Assembly (NCBI GenBank): GCA_003153375.1
Contig: PLYM01000146.1
Span: forward strand, 807 to 38,484
Length of the DNA: 37,678 nt
Source of the DNA: Planctomycetaceae bacterium
GTDB lineage: Bacteria > Planctomycetota > Planctomycetia > Pirellulales > PALSA-1355
Reading direction: 5' to 3'
The notes under the pieces are model-generated. The model saw only the letters and a list, made by a program, of their open reading frames with translations, was not told the DNA's origin and did not search any database. Made by a program: the position numbers and the translations under genes. Positions 7,601 through 16,846 of this stretch are shown one piece after another (the first letter of the stretch is position 1; every line of letters begins with the position of its first letter).

Positions 7601-10600
7601 TTACTTCGCAGCCGCCGCCGGCTTCAGCAGCAGGCCGCCGAGTTGCAGCAGGCTGCCTTTGATCGGTCCGGCCGAGCGGAAAACGATTTGTTGCGCGCCG
7701 GCGGGCAGGTCGATTTCGCCACCGCCGATCTCCTGGTAGCGATCGACACTGCCGGTACTGGCGACCTGCCCCTGGAGGTTCTTGTCGCCGGCTTCCAAGA
7801 GCCAGGTGTTGCCCGCGTTCTTCTCAAGGCAGGCATAGTTGAGCCGCACCGTGTAGCGGCCGGCCTTGGGTAGTTCGACGTTCCACACGACCCGATCGTT
7901 CTCGCTTTGCCAGTGGCCCAGGTTTTTGTACAGGCGTTCCATCACGATGGTGGGGCCGTAGATTTCGCAGTTCGTGGCATAGAGCTGCAGCGTGCCGTCG
8001 GTGGTCGGTTTGACCAGTTGCGGATGGTTGGCCCCGAACTTCTTGCGCGGAGCACCCGCCCCACGCAGATAAGCAATCACGTTGGCCAGATCCTGCGGCG
8101 CCAGATCTTTTTCCAAACCCTCGGGCATCAGCGATTTACCGGTCGAGCGCAGCGCTTCGAGCTCGGTGCGCAGGATTGTCTGCTGCTTGCCTTCCTGGCC
8201 GCGAAGGGTCACGCTGTTGCCGGTTTCGTCAGCTAACATGCCCGTGTAGGTCAGCCCGCTGGTGGTCACGGCCGCGTAGTCGAGATAGCGGGCTTCGACG
8301 CCGCGATTCGGATCGAGCATGGCCGTCAGCAGCGCCGGTGGCGAATAGTCGGTGAGCGCCGCCAGATTGGGTCCGACTTCGAAACCCACGCCACGCAGCC
8401 GGTGGCAGACCGCGCAGCGCTTGGCGAACACGGCCGCGCCGGCCTGGGCGTCGGCGGCCATGGTCAGCACCTCGCTGTGTCGCGCCAGCACCTGCTGGCG
8501 GTTCGATTCGATCGTGCCGGAGAACAGCTGGGCGGCGCGTTGTTTGAGGGCGTCATTTTGATAGCCCAGCAATCGCTGACGGCGGGCGGCGTCGATGTCG
8601 CTGGCCGGCACTTGCTGGCTTTCGATCGCGACCAGCAGCATTTCGACCCAGCGGTCGCGGCTCAATAGCGCATCCAGAATCTCGGACCGCAGACCCGGTC
8701 CATGACTCTTCCAATCGGTCAACAGCGCCGGCGGCACGGCTTCGGTGTCGATGCGCGCCAGCGCGTCGACAGCCGCGGTCTGCACGGCGCCGCTCGCCTG
8801 CGGAACCAGCAGGCCCACCAGCGACGCAATGTCGCGATCCCGATGCTCGGCGCTGCGTCCCAGCAGCCGCACCGCGCGCAGGCGGCCGTCGTCGCTGGCA
8901 TCGGCGCTAGCGACCGCGTGGCGGGCAAAGTCGAACATCTTGGCTAGGTCTTTCGAAGCGTCGTACTTCTCCCAACCGACGTTGCGACGGTCGAGCGAAT
9001 CGAGCAAACCGGCGAAGGCGGTCAACTGCCAGGGGGCATACCGGCCCTCGCGGGCCTTGCCGATTTTTTCCAGTGCGCCACCCAGGACGCTCTCGTCGTC
9101 GAACGCGCTGGCCAGCGCCACCAACGATTCGAGCAGCGCGGCCGGCGGCTCCTTGCCAGCTTCCCGATCAAGGACCGTCGCCAAGGTCGCGTGCAAATTT
9201 TTGGGATTCACGGAGCTCAGCACGGCCGCGGTCAGGAAGCGATCGCCGGCGAATCGCAACGCCAATTTGCCCAGCTCCGTGCCACAGCGAGCGTCATCCC
9301 ATTCGCCCAACGTATAAGCACGCTGCAGCTGCACCTGCATGTCGGCATCGGCCGCCAGCTTGACGACCTCGTCGCCCAGCGCGGGCGATTTGGCCAAATG
9401 CGGTTCGGCCAACCTTACGCCATGGCGACGCACGCCGGGGTGCTTGTCTTGCATGGCGGCCAGCACCAGTTCAGGCGTCAAGCCGCCCAGCAGTTGCAAA
9501 GTCCACAGCGCCTGCACGCGGCACTCGGCGCGCCCGGATTGGGTCGCCAGCTTTTTCAAGGGCTCGATCGCCGCGGCGTCGTTTCGCCAGACGAGCAACT
9601 GCTGCACCGTGTCGCGCTGCCAGCCGCTGGGGCTGTCCAGCGCGGCGACCAACTCGGCAAGGGACAACTTATCGAGCCGTGGAATCTTGCGCGGTTGGGT
9701 GCCAACGGGATAGACGCGATAGATGCGGCCCAAGTCGGCCCCGGCTCGTAGGTCCATCTTCTTTTGCACTTCCAGCGGAATCCACTCGGGATGCTCGATC
9801 GTTTGCCGATACATGTCGGCAATCCACAGCGCGCCGTCGGGTCCCGCGGCCAGCATCGTGGGACGGAACCAGTTGTCCTCCGAGGCCAGGAACTCGCTGG
9901 CCTGCTCGTCGTCAGCGCGGCGGCTGACGAAGGTCAAGCCCTCGGACCGCATGATCTCACGATGTACCAGGTTGTGTACCGGCTCGCTGACGAACGCGTT
10001 GCCCGCGAACGCGGGGCCGAACAGATCGTCGCGATAGACGATCGTGCTGTTGGCAGAGGTGAAGCGATTGGCGGCATACAGATCGTTGAAACGCGCGATC
10101 GTGCGGCTGCGCGGAAACACCTCGGCCGCGCCGGGCTGTTCGGAAACGTCGTGGCGGCCATTGGCGGCCGGCACGTGTTTGTTGCGACGCAGATAGTCGT
10201 CGTCCAAGACGAACTGATACATCGGTTCGCTGTTGGAGCAGCCGAACCAGTTGCCCCAGTCGTCGCGGTTGCGGCCAAACTGCGAAGGCCCCGACTGCGG
10301 ATCGAGCAAGCCCTGGTCGGGTTGGATGCGAAAATCGCGGCCGTTGGCGCTGGCCGTGCCACCGGCCCTGCGCAACTCGATCTTGCTGCCCAGCGAGTCG
10401 CCGTGAGCGCAATACAACCAACCGTCCAGTCCCCACTTTAAGCCGTTGACGCGATGCTGCGGATTGGCCTGCACGAAGCCATGATACAAAATCTCTCGCT
10501 TGTCGGCCTTGCCATCGCCGTCGGTGTCCTCGGCATACAGAATGTCGGGCGCGCCGGTGATCAGGATGCCGTTGCGCCACGGCGCGACGCCAGTCGGAAA

Positions 10601-12724
10601 ACCAAGCTGGTCGATGAACACGGTCGAACGGTCGTAGCGGCCGTCGCCGTCGACGTCTTCCAGACAGCGCACGACGCCCCCCTTCTTGCCCTTGCCATCC
10701 AGCCCGCGCGGATAATCGCCCATCTCGACAACCCACAACTTGCCGTCGGGTCCAAAAGCAAAGGCAATCGGATCGGTCACCAGCGGCTCGGCCGCCATCA
10801 GCTCGATCTGAAATCCGGGTCGGGCGTGGGTGACGGCCAGCGACTGTTTGGGCGTCTTGGGCCCCGGCAAATCCACATCCTTGAGCAGTTCGTCGAGCGG
10901 CTTGCGATCGACCACGTCGGGCAACTTGTCGGTGTCTTCGTTTTGCACGAACAGGGTGCGATCGTGCAGCCAGGCGCCGTTGTTCGTGCCCGCCCGGGCG
11001 ATCATCGGAATGGCACCGACGTCGCCGCGTTTGCCCGAGACGAACACTTGCGACCACCCCTTGTCGCCGGGCACGAAGAGGTGTGCCGAATAACCCATCT
11101 CGTTGGAGAACAGCACGTCGTCGTAGCCGTCCTGATCGATGTCGACGAACCGCAAGCCCACGTCGCGACCCTGGGCGTCGACAATCGAGGTACCTGGGGG
11201 AAGCGAGAACGGAAGCCGGGTCCAACCGTGGCCGGGCTGATATTTGAAAATCGCCTGTTGGCGAGGGTTGCTGACGATCAGCTCGCAAACACCGTCGCGG
11301 TCGATGTCGCGCAGACGAAGGCCGTGATCCACTCCCGCGCGGCTGACAACGATCTCCTGACCATCCACTTCGAGCCCCGTGACCAGATGCGGATCGGCAA
11401 CCCACTTGTCGCCATCAAAATGCCAACCGGCGCGTCGCTGGTCGTGCAGGACGATTTCGCTCGCCTGGCCCTTGGTGTTCATCACACCAAACTTCTCCCC
11501 GGCATCGAGCAATGCTGACGGGCCGGCGTTGGCCAGAGCAAGTGGCAGCTCGCTTTCGACCCACTTGCCGGTGGCGGGCGTCCATACACGAGTCTTCCGC
11601 ATGTTCGCGATGCCAATCGCGACGTCGACGTAACCGTCACCGTTCAAATCCGCGATGCGCACTCCGTTGTCGCCTCCGTCGGCGGTGCGCAGCGGCTGAT
11701 CGGCCAGCAGGTTGTGGTTGATTCGCTCGAGCGCCTCGCGGAAGTTCAAAAATTTGATCTTGTTGCCGTGCTTCGTCACGGCGTAATCGATCAGCTCGAT
11801 GATCTGGTCGCTGGTCACCCACTTGTGCGGGTGAAAGATCATCGCGAAAACACCCTGCTTGACGACCGTGGCGTCGAGCGCCCGCTTCCAGTCGGCCACC
11901 GTCTGAGGGTTGTTCGGTTTGTGCAGCTTTTGGGCGCTCCAGTCGCTGGGAACCACGAAGGGAAACTCCCAGCACAGCCGACCGATCACGTAGGGATAGG
12001 GATAATCTTCGATCGTGGTGACGAACGACTTGGAGGGCAAGTAGCGGCGAAAAATCTCCTGTCCTTTGTCGTCGACCACCAGCTCGCGAGGCAGCGAGGG
12101 ATCATTGGCCGTAATGATGTTCGCGACCGAGCTGTCGATCGAAAGAAAGTTGCCGCCGGGGGTGCGGCGATTGAAGATCTCGGCATAGAACCGCGGGCTG
12201 GGGCTATTCACCGAGTCACAACACGGCACGCGAAACGCCACGGCGCGATTGCCGGGCACCTGGTCCAACTGATCGACGCAGCGGTCGTAGGTGGCCTTCG
12301 CTTTGGCGAAATCGCTTTTGCCCAGCAGCGGACAGGGATGGTCGTAGGTATGCGCTTCGAGGCTCACTCCCTGCTTGAGCCAGGCCGCCAACTGCGGGTG
12401 CCGCGGATCGATGCGGCAGGTCATGATGCTCACCGGCGCGCGGCCGTCGATCTTTTGCAGCCGTTCGAGGATGGGCCGCAAGAAGACCTCCCACTTTTCG
12501 TGCTCTTTGGGCTTGTCCTCCTTGAGGTCGTCAATCGCCAGCACCACGACTGCTTGCACGCCGTCTTCGCCGACCCATTGCGGCGTCACAAGTTTGGGAA
12601 AGCTGCGCGAGACATAGAAAGGATCGCTCTCGTCCAGATATGTCAGGCGATTGCCATCGGCTGCCAGCAATGGCATGGCGACCCAAAGCAGCACAAGCAC
12701 GCAAACCCCCGTGACACTCCGCAT
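7601..12724 (-). CDS. Exported multidomain dehydrogenase-cytochrome c fusion with NodB-like and HEAT regions
   Basis: A 1707-residue predicted secreted protein. Order (approximate residues): signal peptide 1-22; NodB/polysaccharide-deacetylase-like domain 50-335 with VVVLAIDD and the metal-site-like HTYDH (125-129); FG-GAP/VCBS repeats 350-560 (LNGDGYVDV, IDRDGVCEL, IDQDGYDDV); Pirellula/Verrucomicrobium-type dehydrogenase propeller (TIGR02604-like) 620-1010; HEAT-like helical region ~1015-1400; TIGR02603-type heme domain ~1420-1560 with CAVCH at 1437-1441; C-terminal CBM6/35-like sandwich ~1580-1700. Such proteins are thought to oxidise sugars or other polyols outside the cytoplasm and pass electrons to cytochrome. 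The ATG at 12724 follows GGGGAG and is preferred over the TTG at 12730. It is convergent with the DHS-family gene. A TATAAT on this strand (12768-12773) is a candidate -10. Domain calls are by motif reading only. Confidence 0.88.
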   Translation of the reverse strand: MRSVTGVCVLVLLWVAMPLLAADGNRLTYLDESDPFYVSRSFPKLVTPQWVGEDGVQAVVVLAIDDLKEDKPKEHEKWEVFLRPILERLQKIDGRAPVSIMTCRIDPRHPQLAAWLKQGVSLEAHTYDHPCPLLGKSDFAKAKATYDRCVDQLDQVPGNRAVAFRVPCCDSVNSPSPRFYAEIFNRRTPGGNFLSIDSSVANIITANDPSLPRELVVDDKGQEIFRRYLPSKSFVTTIEDYPYPYVIGRLCWEFPFVVPSDWSAQKLHKPNNPQTVADWKRALDATVVKQGVFAMIFHPHKWVTSDQIIELIDYAVTKHGNKIKFLNFREALERINHNLLADQPLRTADGGDNGVRIADLNGDGYVDVAIGIANMRKTRVWTPATGKWVESELPLALANAGPSALLDAGEKFGVMNTKGQASEIVLHDQRRAGWHFDGDKWVADPHLVTGLEVDGQEIVVSRAGVDHGLRLRDIDRDGVCELIVSNPRQQAIFKYQPGHGWTRLPFSLPPGTSIVDAQGRDVGLRFVDIDQDGYDDVLFSNEMGYSAHLFVPGDKGWSQVFVSGKRGDVGAIPMIARAGTNNGAWLHDRTLFVQNEDTDKLPDVVDRKPLDELLKDVDLPGPKTPKQSLAVTHARPGFQIELMAAEPLVTDPIAFAFGPDGKLWVVEMGDYPRGLDGKGKKGGVVRCLEDVDGDGRYDRSTVFIDQLGFPTGVAPWRNGILITGAPDILYAEDTDGDGKADKREILYHGFVQANPQHRVNGLKWGLDGWLYCAHGDSLGSKIELRRAGGTASANGRDFRIQPDQGLLDPQSGPSQFGRNRDDWGNWFGCSNSEPMYQFVLDDDYLRRNKHVPAANGRHDVSEQPGAAEVFPRSRTIARFNDLYAANRFTSANSTIVYRDDLFGPAFAGNAFVSEPVHNLVHREIMRSEGLTFVSRRADDEQASEFLASEDNWFRPTMLAAGPDGALWIADMYRQTIEHPEWIPLEVQKKMDLRAGADLGRIYRVYPVGTQPRKIPRLDKLSLAELVAALDSPSGWQRDTVQQLLVWRNDAAAIEPLKKLATQSGRAECRVQALWTLQLLGGLTPELVLAAMQDKHPGVRRHGVRLAEPHLAKSPALGDEVVKLAADADMQVQLQRAYTLGEWDDARCGTELGKLALRFAGDRFLTAAVLSSVNPKNLHATLATVLDREAGKEPPAALLESLVALASAFDDESVLGGALEKIGKAREGRYAPWQLTAFAGLLDSLDRRNVGWEKYDASKDLAKMFDFARHAVASADASDDGRLRAVRLLGRSAEHRDRDIASLVGLLVPQASGAVQTAAVDALARIDTEAVPPALLTDWKSHGPGLRSEILDALLSRDRWVEMLLVAIESQQVPASDIDAARRQRLLGYQNDALKQRAAQLFSGTIESNRQQVLARHSEVLTMAADAQAGAAVFAKRCAVCHRLRGVGFEVGPNLAALTDYSPPALLTAMLDPNRGVEARYLDYAAVTTSGLTYTGMLADETGNSVTLRGQEGKQQTILRTELEALRSTGKSLMPEGLEKDLAPQDLANVIAYLRGAGAPRKKFGANHPQLVKPTTDGTLQLYATNCEIYGPTIVMERLYKNLGHWQSENDRVVWNVELPKAGRYTVRLNYACLEKNAGNTWLLEAGDKNLQGQVASTGSVDRYQEIGGGEIDLPAGAQQIVFRSAGPIKGSLLQLGGLLLKPAAAAK

Positions 12725-12884
12725 CCTCAATCACTCCCCTGACACGGTTTGGCGTCGAAACAGGGCCATTATAGCTGCGGCGCGGCAGCGACGGGAGATT
12801 CCCCAAAGCACGCAATCCACGGCCGTGGGTCGGCGATTCGCTAGCTGGCGAGGTTCTAGGCGACTGAAGAGAAAGGAATTGCTG

Positions 12885-13020
12885 GCCACCGAGGACACAG
12901 AGAACACAGAGAGGGAAAGATAATGAATAGCAATCATCGGAGTGGATGCGCTGTTCTCTCCGCTGATCCTCTGTGATCTCTGTGCCCTCTGTGGCTAATC
13001 TGTGTCCTCTGTTATTCACA
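12885..13020. repeat. CTCTGTG-type short-period repeat forming an inverted pair
   Basis: The left arm (12885-12913) and right arm (12968-12995) are inverted copies agreeing at about 24 of 28 positions, with a 54-nt spacer. Each arm is built from units of CTCTGTG plus two variable bases, ending in CTCTGTGGC. A further partial copy (TCTGTGTCCTCTG) follows to about 13014. Repeats of this kind are scattered in intergenic DNA of many planctomycete and other environmental genomes. When translated they yield false LCVLCVL or TEGTEITE peptides. Confidence 0.75.
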
Positions 13021-13228
13021 ACTCAATTCGCGTTGATTTAACGCATGACCAGCGAGCTAGCGAGGCATCCGCGTTGACCCTTGGGGCGCGTTGAAGTAAT
13101 ATCCCCTCCGCCTTCGGTTCGACCCTCCGCCCGCCCTCTCACCCAGCCAGCACTCGTGGCTCGCCCGCGCGGCACGAGAGCGCCGGAAGTAACGACCTCG
13201 AAGGCCCCGACACGGAAGTTAGGCCGTT

Positions 13229-13262
13229 CGTTCGCCGCTGGACAACGTTCGCCGCTGGACAA
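13229..13262. repeat. Perfect 17-bp tandem duplication upstream of rfbF
   Basis: CGTTCGCCGCTGGACAA occurs twice head to tail (13229-13245 and 13246-13262). It ends directly before the AAGGAAG ribosome binding site of the gene at 13272. It could be a recent slippage duplication or a paired regulator site. Confidence 0.85.
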
Positions 13263-13271
13263 GGAAGTTCG

Positions 13272-14042
13272 ATGCGCGTCGCGATTCTCGCTGGTGGCTT
13301 GGGCACTCGGCTGCAGGAAGAGACCACGGTGAAACCAAAACCGATGGTCGAAATCGGCAACCGTCCCATCCTCTGGCACATCATGAAGCACTACGCCCAT
13401 CACGGCTTCCGTGAATTCCTGGTCGCGCTGGGGCACAAGGGCGACTGCATCAAGCGGCACTTTCTTGATGACAACGCGCTCAGCGGCAGCATCACGATCG
13501 ACCTGGCCACGGGACACGTCGAGCAGCACGCCAAGAAATCTGAAGACTGGCTGGTACACCTGATCGAAACCGGCGCCGAAACGAACACCGGCGGCCGCAT
13601 CAAGCGCCTGCAACGTTGGCTCGACGCCGGCACGTTCATGGTCACCTATGGCGATGGGGTGAGCGACGTCGATCTGCAAGACTTGCTGCGGTTTCACCAG
13701 GCCTCGGGCCGCGCGGCCACGGTTACTGCGGTGCGTCCCCCGGCCCGCTTCGGCGGGCTGGTGCTCGATGGCGACCGCGTGACCTGCTTCAGCGAAAAGC
13801 CGCAAGCCGGCGAAGGCTGGATCAACGGCGGCTTCATGGTCTGCGAGCCGCGCATCTTCGACTATCTCGACGGCGACGCCAGCAGCCTGGAAATCACGGC
13901 CTTGGAGCGCCTGGCAGACGAGGGACAACTGGCCGCCTATCGCCACGATCGTTTCTGGCAGTGCATGGACACGCTGCGCGACAAACGGCAGCTCGAAGCT
14001 CTGTGGGAACAAGGCACGGCACCCTGGAAGGTGTGGACATGA
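13272..14042 (+). CDS. rfbF: Glucose-1-phosphate cytidylyltransferase
   Basis: Makes CDP-glucose from CTP and glucose-1-phosphate, the entry step to CDP-6-deoxysugars; cytoplasmic. The 256 residues begin with the nucleotidyltransferase signature [18 protein letters not shown], then [18 protein letters not shown]. The family-typical [14 protein letters not shown] follows, carrying the metal-binding Asp, and later [18 protein letters not shown]. Length equals that of known RfbF/AscA enzymes. AAGGAAG lies just upstream. The last four bases overlap the rfbG start (ATGA), so translation is probably coupled. It is the first gene of the sugar operon. Confidence 0.95.
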   Translation: MRVAILAGGLGTRLQEETTVKPKPMVEIGNRPILWHIMKHYAHHGFREFLVALGHKGDCIKRHFLDDNALSGSITIDLATGHVEQHAKKSEDWLVHLIETGAETNTGGRIKRLQRWLDAGTFMVTYGDGVSDVDLQDLLRFHQASGRAATVTAVRPPARFGGLVLDGDRVTCFSEKPQAGEGWINGGFMVCEPRIFDYLDGDASSLEITALERLADEGQLAAYRHDRFWQCMDTLRDKRQLEALWEQGTAPWKVWT

Positions 14043-15064
14043 ATCAATTCTGGCAAGATCGTCCGACACTGGTCACCGGTGGCACCGGCCTGGTTGGCGG
14101 CTGGCTCGTGGCGCGGCTGTTGGAGGCCGGCGCCGACGTCGTTTGCCTGGCCCGCGACTGGGTGCCGCAGGCCGAGCTTTGGCGCAACCCGGGCGCCGAG
14201 CGCGTGCGAATCGTCAGCGGCGACGTCTGCGACCAAACGCTCCTGGAGCGCGCGCTGGGCGAATATGAAATCGACACGGTGTTTCACCTGGCCGCCCAGG
14301 CGATCGTGGGCGTGGCCAATCGCAATCCGGTGTCGACGTTCGAGTCGAACATCCGCGGCACCTGGAGCTTGCTGGAAGCTTGCCGCCGCAGCCCGCGCGT
14401 GCGGCAGATCGTCACGGCATCGAGCGACAAGGCCTATGGCGAGCACGAGCAACTGCCCTATCGCGAGGATGCCCCGCTCGAGGGGCGTCATCCGTACGAC
14501 GTCAGCAAGTCGTGCGCCGATCTGATCGCCCGTAGCTATGCCGAGACGTACAACCTGCCGGTTGCGATCACGCGTTGCGGCAATTTCTTTGGCGGGGGCG
14601 ACCTGAATTGGAATCGGATCGTGCCGGGCACGATCCGCGCCGTGCTGCGCGACTTGCGGCCGATCATTCGATCGGACGGCCTGTTCGTGCGCGACTATTT
14701 TTATGTCGAGGACGGCGCGGCGGCCTACATGCTGCTGGCCGAGCAATTGGCCGAGCATCGAGAACTGGCCGGAGAGGCCTTCAACTTCTCGAATGAGGCG
14801 CAATTGACGGTCTTGGACCTGGTGAACGAAATCTTGCGATTGATGGACGCCGAGAGCGAACCACAAGTCTTGGGCGAGGCCCCGCACGAGATCCGCCATC
14901 AGTATCTGAGCGCCGCCAAGGCGCGGCGGATGCTCGACTGGCGGCCGCTCTTCAGCCTGGAACAAGGTTTGCAGCAGACAATCGATTGGTACAAGCACTT
15001 CATGGAGCAGGAATCATGTCCGATAAGCAAAATGTCTGCCGCTCTTGTGGCGAAGTCCGCCTGA
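14039..15064 (+). CDS. rfbG: CDP-glucose 4,6-dehydratase
   Basis: Short-chain dehydrogenase-type enzyme converting CDP-glucose to CDP-4-keto-6-deoxyglucose with tightly bound NAD. The 341 residues show the Rossmann motif TGGTGLVGG (13-21), [17 protein letters not shown], the SSDKAYG segment (128-134), the YxxxK pair Y153/K157 in [11 protein letters not shown], and [20 protein letters not shown], which is very characteristic of this dehydratase. The start overlaps rfbF by 4 nt. The frame is open further upstream, but that part lies inside rfbF. Its last 49 nt overlap the next gene in another frame, so the C-terminal residues after WYKHFMEQ are unlikely to be conserved. Confidence 0.95.
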   Translation: MNQFWQDRPTLVTGGTGLVGGWLVARLLEAGADVVCLARDWVPQAELWRNPGAERVRIVSGDVCDQTLLERALGEYEIDTVFHLAAQAIVGVANRNPVSTFESNIRGTWSLLEACRRSPRVRQIVTASSDKAYGEHEQLPYREDAPLEGRHPYDVSKSCADLIARSYAETYNLPVAITRCGNFFGGGDLNWNRIVPGTIRAVLRDLRPIIRSDGLFVRDYFYVEDGAAAYMLLAEQLAEHRELAGEAFNFSNEAQLTVLDLVNEILRLMDAESEPQVLGEAPHEIRHQYLSAAKARRMLDWRPLFSLEQGLQQTIDWYKHFMEQESCPISKMSAALVAKSA

Positions 15065-16245
15065 AGCCGATCCTGGCCTTGGGCGAGATGCCGCTGGCCA
15101 ATCGGTTGCTGACGCACGATCAACTCGACGCGACCGAGCCCAGCTATCCGCTCGACCTGGTGCACTGCCCGCGCTGCTCGTTGGTGCAGATCACCGAGAC
15201 GGTGCCGCCCGAGGAACTGTTCGAAAACTACGTCTACTTTTCGTCATTTTCCGACGGCGTTCTGCGGCATGCTCGCACGCTGGCCCGGGAGATCATCACC
15301 GCGCAAAAGCTGCGGCCCTCGAGCCTGGTGATTGAAATTGCCAGCAACGACGGCTACCTGCTGCAAAATTATCAGGAAGCCGGCATTCCGGTGCTGGGCA
15401 TCGAGCCGGCGATCAACGTGGCCCGCGTGGCGCAAAGCGAACGGGGCGTGCCGACGTTGTGCCGGTTCTTCAATCAACCGCTCGGCGCGCAGTTGGCCGC
15501 TTGTGGCCAGCAGGCCGACGTGGTTCATGCCCACAACGTCTTGGCGCACGTCGCCGATCTGAACGGTTTCGTGGCCGGCTTGCGGACGGTGCTCAAGGAC
15601 AACGGCGTGGCCGTGATCGAAGTGCCCTATGTGAAGGATCTGATCGACAACGTCGAGTTCGACACGATCTATCACGAGCACCTGTGCTATTTCTCGCTGA
15701 CTTCCTTGACCCACCTGTTTGCCCGGCACGATCTGCTGGTACATGACGTCGAGAGGATCGTGATGCACGGCGGCTCGCTGCGATTGTTTGTCGGCAAGAA
15801 GGGGCAGTCATCCGACCGCGTGAAGACGATGCTCGCCGAGGAAGCCGGCTGGGGCGTATCGCGTTCCGATTTCTATCAGAGCTTCGGCCAGCGCGTCGAA
15901 CGGCTGCGGCACGAGTTGTTGGCGCTGCTCACCAAGCTCAAGTCCGAAGGACGCCGGATCGCGGTCTACGGCGCCTCGGCCAAGGGCAGCACGCTGCTGA
16001 ACTACTTCAAGATCGGCGGCGACATGGTCGATTTCGTGGTCGATCGCAACACGTTCAAGCAGGGCCGCTACACGCCCGGCACGCACCTGAAAATTCACAG
16101 CCCAAAAAAGCTGTTCGAGGACAAGCCCGACTACGTGCTGCTACTGAGCTGGAACTTTGCCGACGAAATCCTGGCCCAACAGGCCGCCTATCGTCAGCGC
16201 GGCGGGCAGTTCATCATTCCGATTCCCAGTATCAAAGTTGCCTAG
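15016..16245 (+). CDS. NDP-hexose C-methyltransferase (TylCIII/TcaB9-like)
   Basis: A 409-residue SAM-dependent methyltransferase of the deoxysugar C-methylating type, which adds a methyl group to carbon 3 of a nucleotide-linked 4-keto-6-deoxysugar. Three parts are visible: an N-terminal zinc-binding module (C8, C11, C51, C54), a SAM-binding core with [12 protein letters not shown] (~106-117), and a C-terminal domain with [29 protein letters not shown] (YHEH at 219-222) matches the segment that holds the catalytic His in TcaB9. Placement directly after rfbF-rfbG indicates a CDP-linked substrate. The ATG at 15016 follows GGAGCAGG and lies inside the end of rfbG. The exact methyl position is inferred from the family. 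Confidence 0.88.
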   Translation: MSDKQNVCRSCGEVRLKPILALGEMPLANRLLTHDQLDATEPSYPLDLVHCPRCSLVQITETVPPEELFENYVYFSSFSDGVLRHARTLAREIITAQKLRPSSLVIEIASNDGYLLQNYQEAGIPVLGIEPAINVARVAQSERGVPTLCRFFNQPLGAQLAACGQQADVVHAHNVLAHVADLNGFVAGLRTVLKDNGVAVIEVPYVKDLIDNVEFDTIYHEHLCYFSLTSLTHLFARHDLLVHDVERIVMHGGSLRLFVGKKGQSSDRVKTMLAEEAGWGVSRSDFYQSFGQRVERLRHELLALLTKLKSEGRRIAVYGASAKGSTLLNYFKIGGDMVDFVVDRNTFKQGRYTPGTHLKIHSPKKLFEDKPDYVLLLSWNFADEILAQQAAYRQRGGQFIIPIPSIKVA

Positions 16246-16279
16246 CGCATCGCGGGGCCGTGCGGGTTGCGGCGAAAGG

Positions 16280-16846
16280 ATGGGGCCGTTGCTGTTTACC
16301 GAGACGCGAATTGCCGGCGTGTGGATCCTCGAGTCCGAGCGACGGGGCGATGAGCGCGGGTTCTTCGCGCGCACCTGGTGTCAGCAGGAATTCGCGAAGC
16401 ATGGCCTCAACCCGCGGATCGAACAGTGCGGCACGTCGTTCAATCCACGTGCTGGCACGTTGCGAGGATTGCACTACCAGGCCGCGCCGCACCAGGAAGC
16501 CAAACTGGTGCGCTGCACGCGGGGGGCGATCTATGACGTGGTGGTCGACCTGCGCGACGATTCGCCCACGCGGCAGCATTGGCTGGCCGAGGAACTCTCG
16601 GCCGACAATCATCGCATGTTCTACGTGCCCGAGGGTTGCGCCCACGGGTTTTTGACGCTCGCCCCGAACAGCGAAGTGTTCTATCAGATGTCCATGGCCC
16701 ACAATCCCGAATCGTCGCGCGGGGTGCGGTGGGACGATCCGGCGCTGGCCATCCGTTGGCCAGCCGCGGTGCAAGTAATCTCTGAGCGCGATCGGCAATT
16801 GCCATGCTGTCCGTCGCGCGCGGCCCGGGAGCCCTCTCCATGCTGA
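16280..16846 (+). CDS. rfbC: dTDP-4-dehydrorhamnose 3,5-epimerase-like (RmlC/RfbC family)
   Basis: A 188-residue cupin-fold sugar epimerase acting on 4-keto-6-deoxysugar nucleotides. It shows RGFFARTWCQQEF, GTLRGLHYQ with catalytic His H65, YVPEGCAHGFLTL, VFYQMSMAHNP with the general-acid Tyr at Y135, and RGVRWDDPALAIRWP with D153. In this operon the substrate is probably a CDP-linked C-methyl 4-keto sugar rather than dTDP-4-keto-6-deoxyglucose. The YKxTDYY stretch usual in RmlC is changed to YQMSMAH, so it may epimerise only one carbon. The frame is open from 16157; the ATG at 16280 begins the conserved region, but its GAAAGG is very close, and TTG at 16289 is an alternative. It ends 7 nt inside the next gene. 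Confidence 0.86.
   Translation: MGPLLFTETRIAGVWILESERRGDERGFFARTWCQQEFAKHGLNPRIEQCGTSFNPRAGTLRGLHYQAAPHQEAKLVRCTRGAIYDVVVDLRDDSPTRQHWLAEELSADNHRMFYVPEGCAHGFLTLAPNSEVFYQMSMAHNPESSRGVRWDDPALAIRWPAAVQVISERDRQLPCCPSRAAREPSPC

Larger units (their letters stand above)
12725..13271. other. Intergenic region of 547 bp between divergent genes
   Basis: No credible gene. It holds the CTCTGTG-type inverted repeat (12885-13020), a G+C-rich stretch, and a 17-bp tandem duplication next to the rfbF ribosome binding site. Promoters for the two divergent units should lie here. Only a TATAAT at 12768-12773 on the minus strand is conspicuous. Confidence 0.7.

Noticed and set aside
10454-11518. Plus-strand frame (354 codons) opposite the FG-GAP and propeller region
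   Set aside because: Shadow frame, no domain and no ribosome binding site.
11714-12742. Plus-strand frame (342 codons) opposite the N-terminal part of the large exported protein
   Set aside because: Shadow frame without recognisable domains; the minus strand has signal peptide and continuous domain order.
12531-13019. Minus-strand 162-codon frame with LCVLCVLGG and TEGTEITED phrases
   Set aside because: It is a translation of the CTCTGTG repeat and overlaps the start of the large exported protein. This peptide type is a well-known false annotation.
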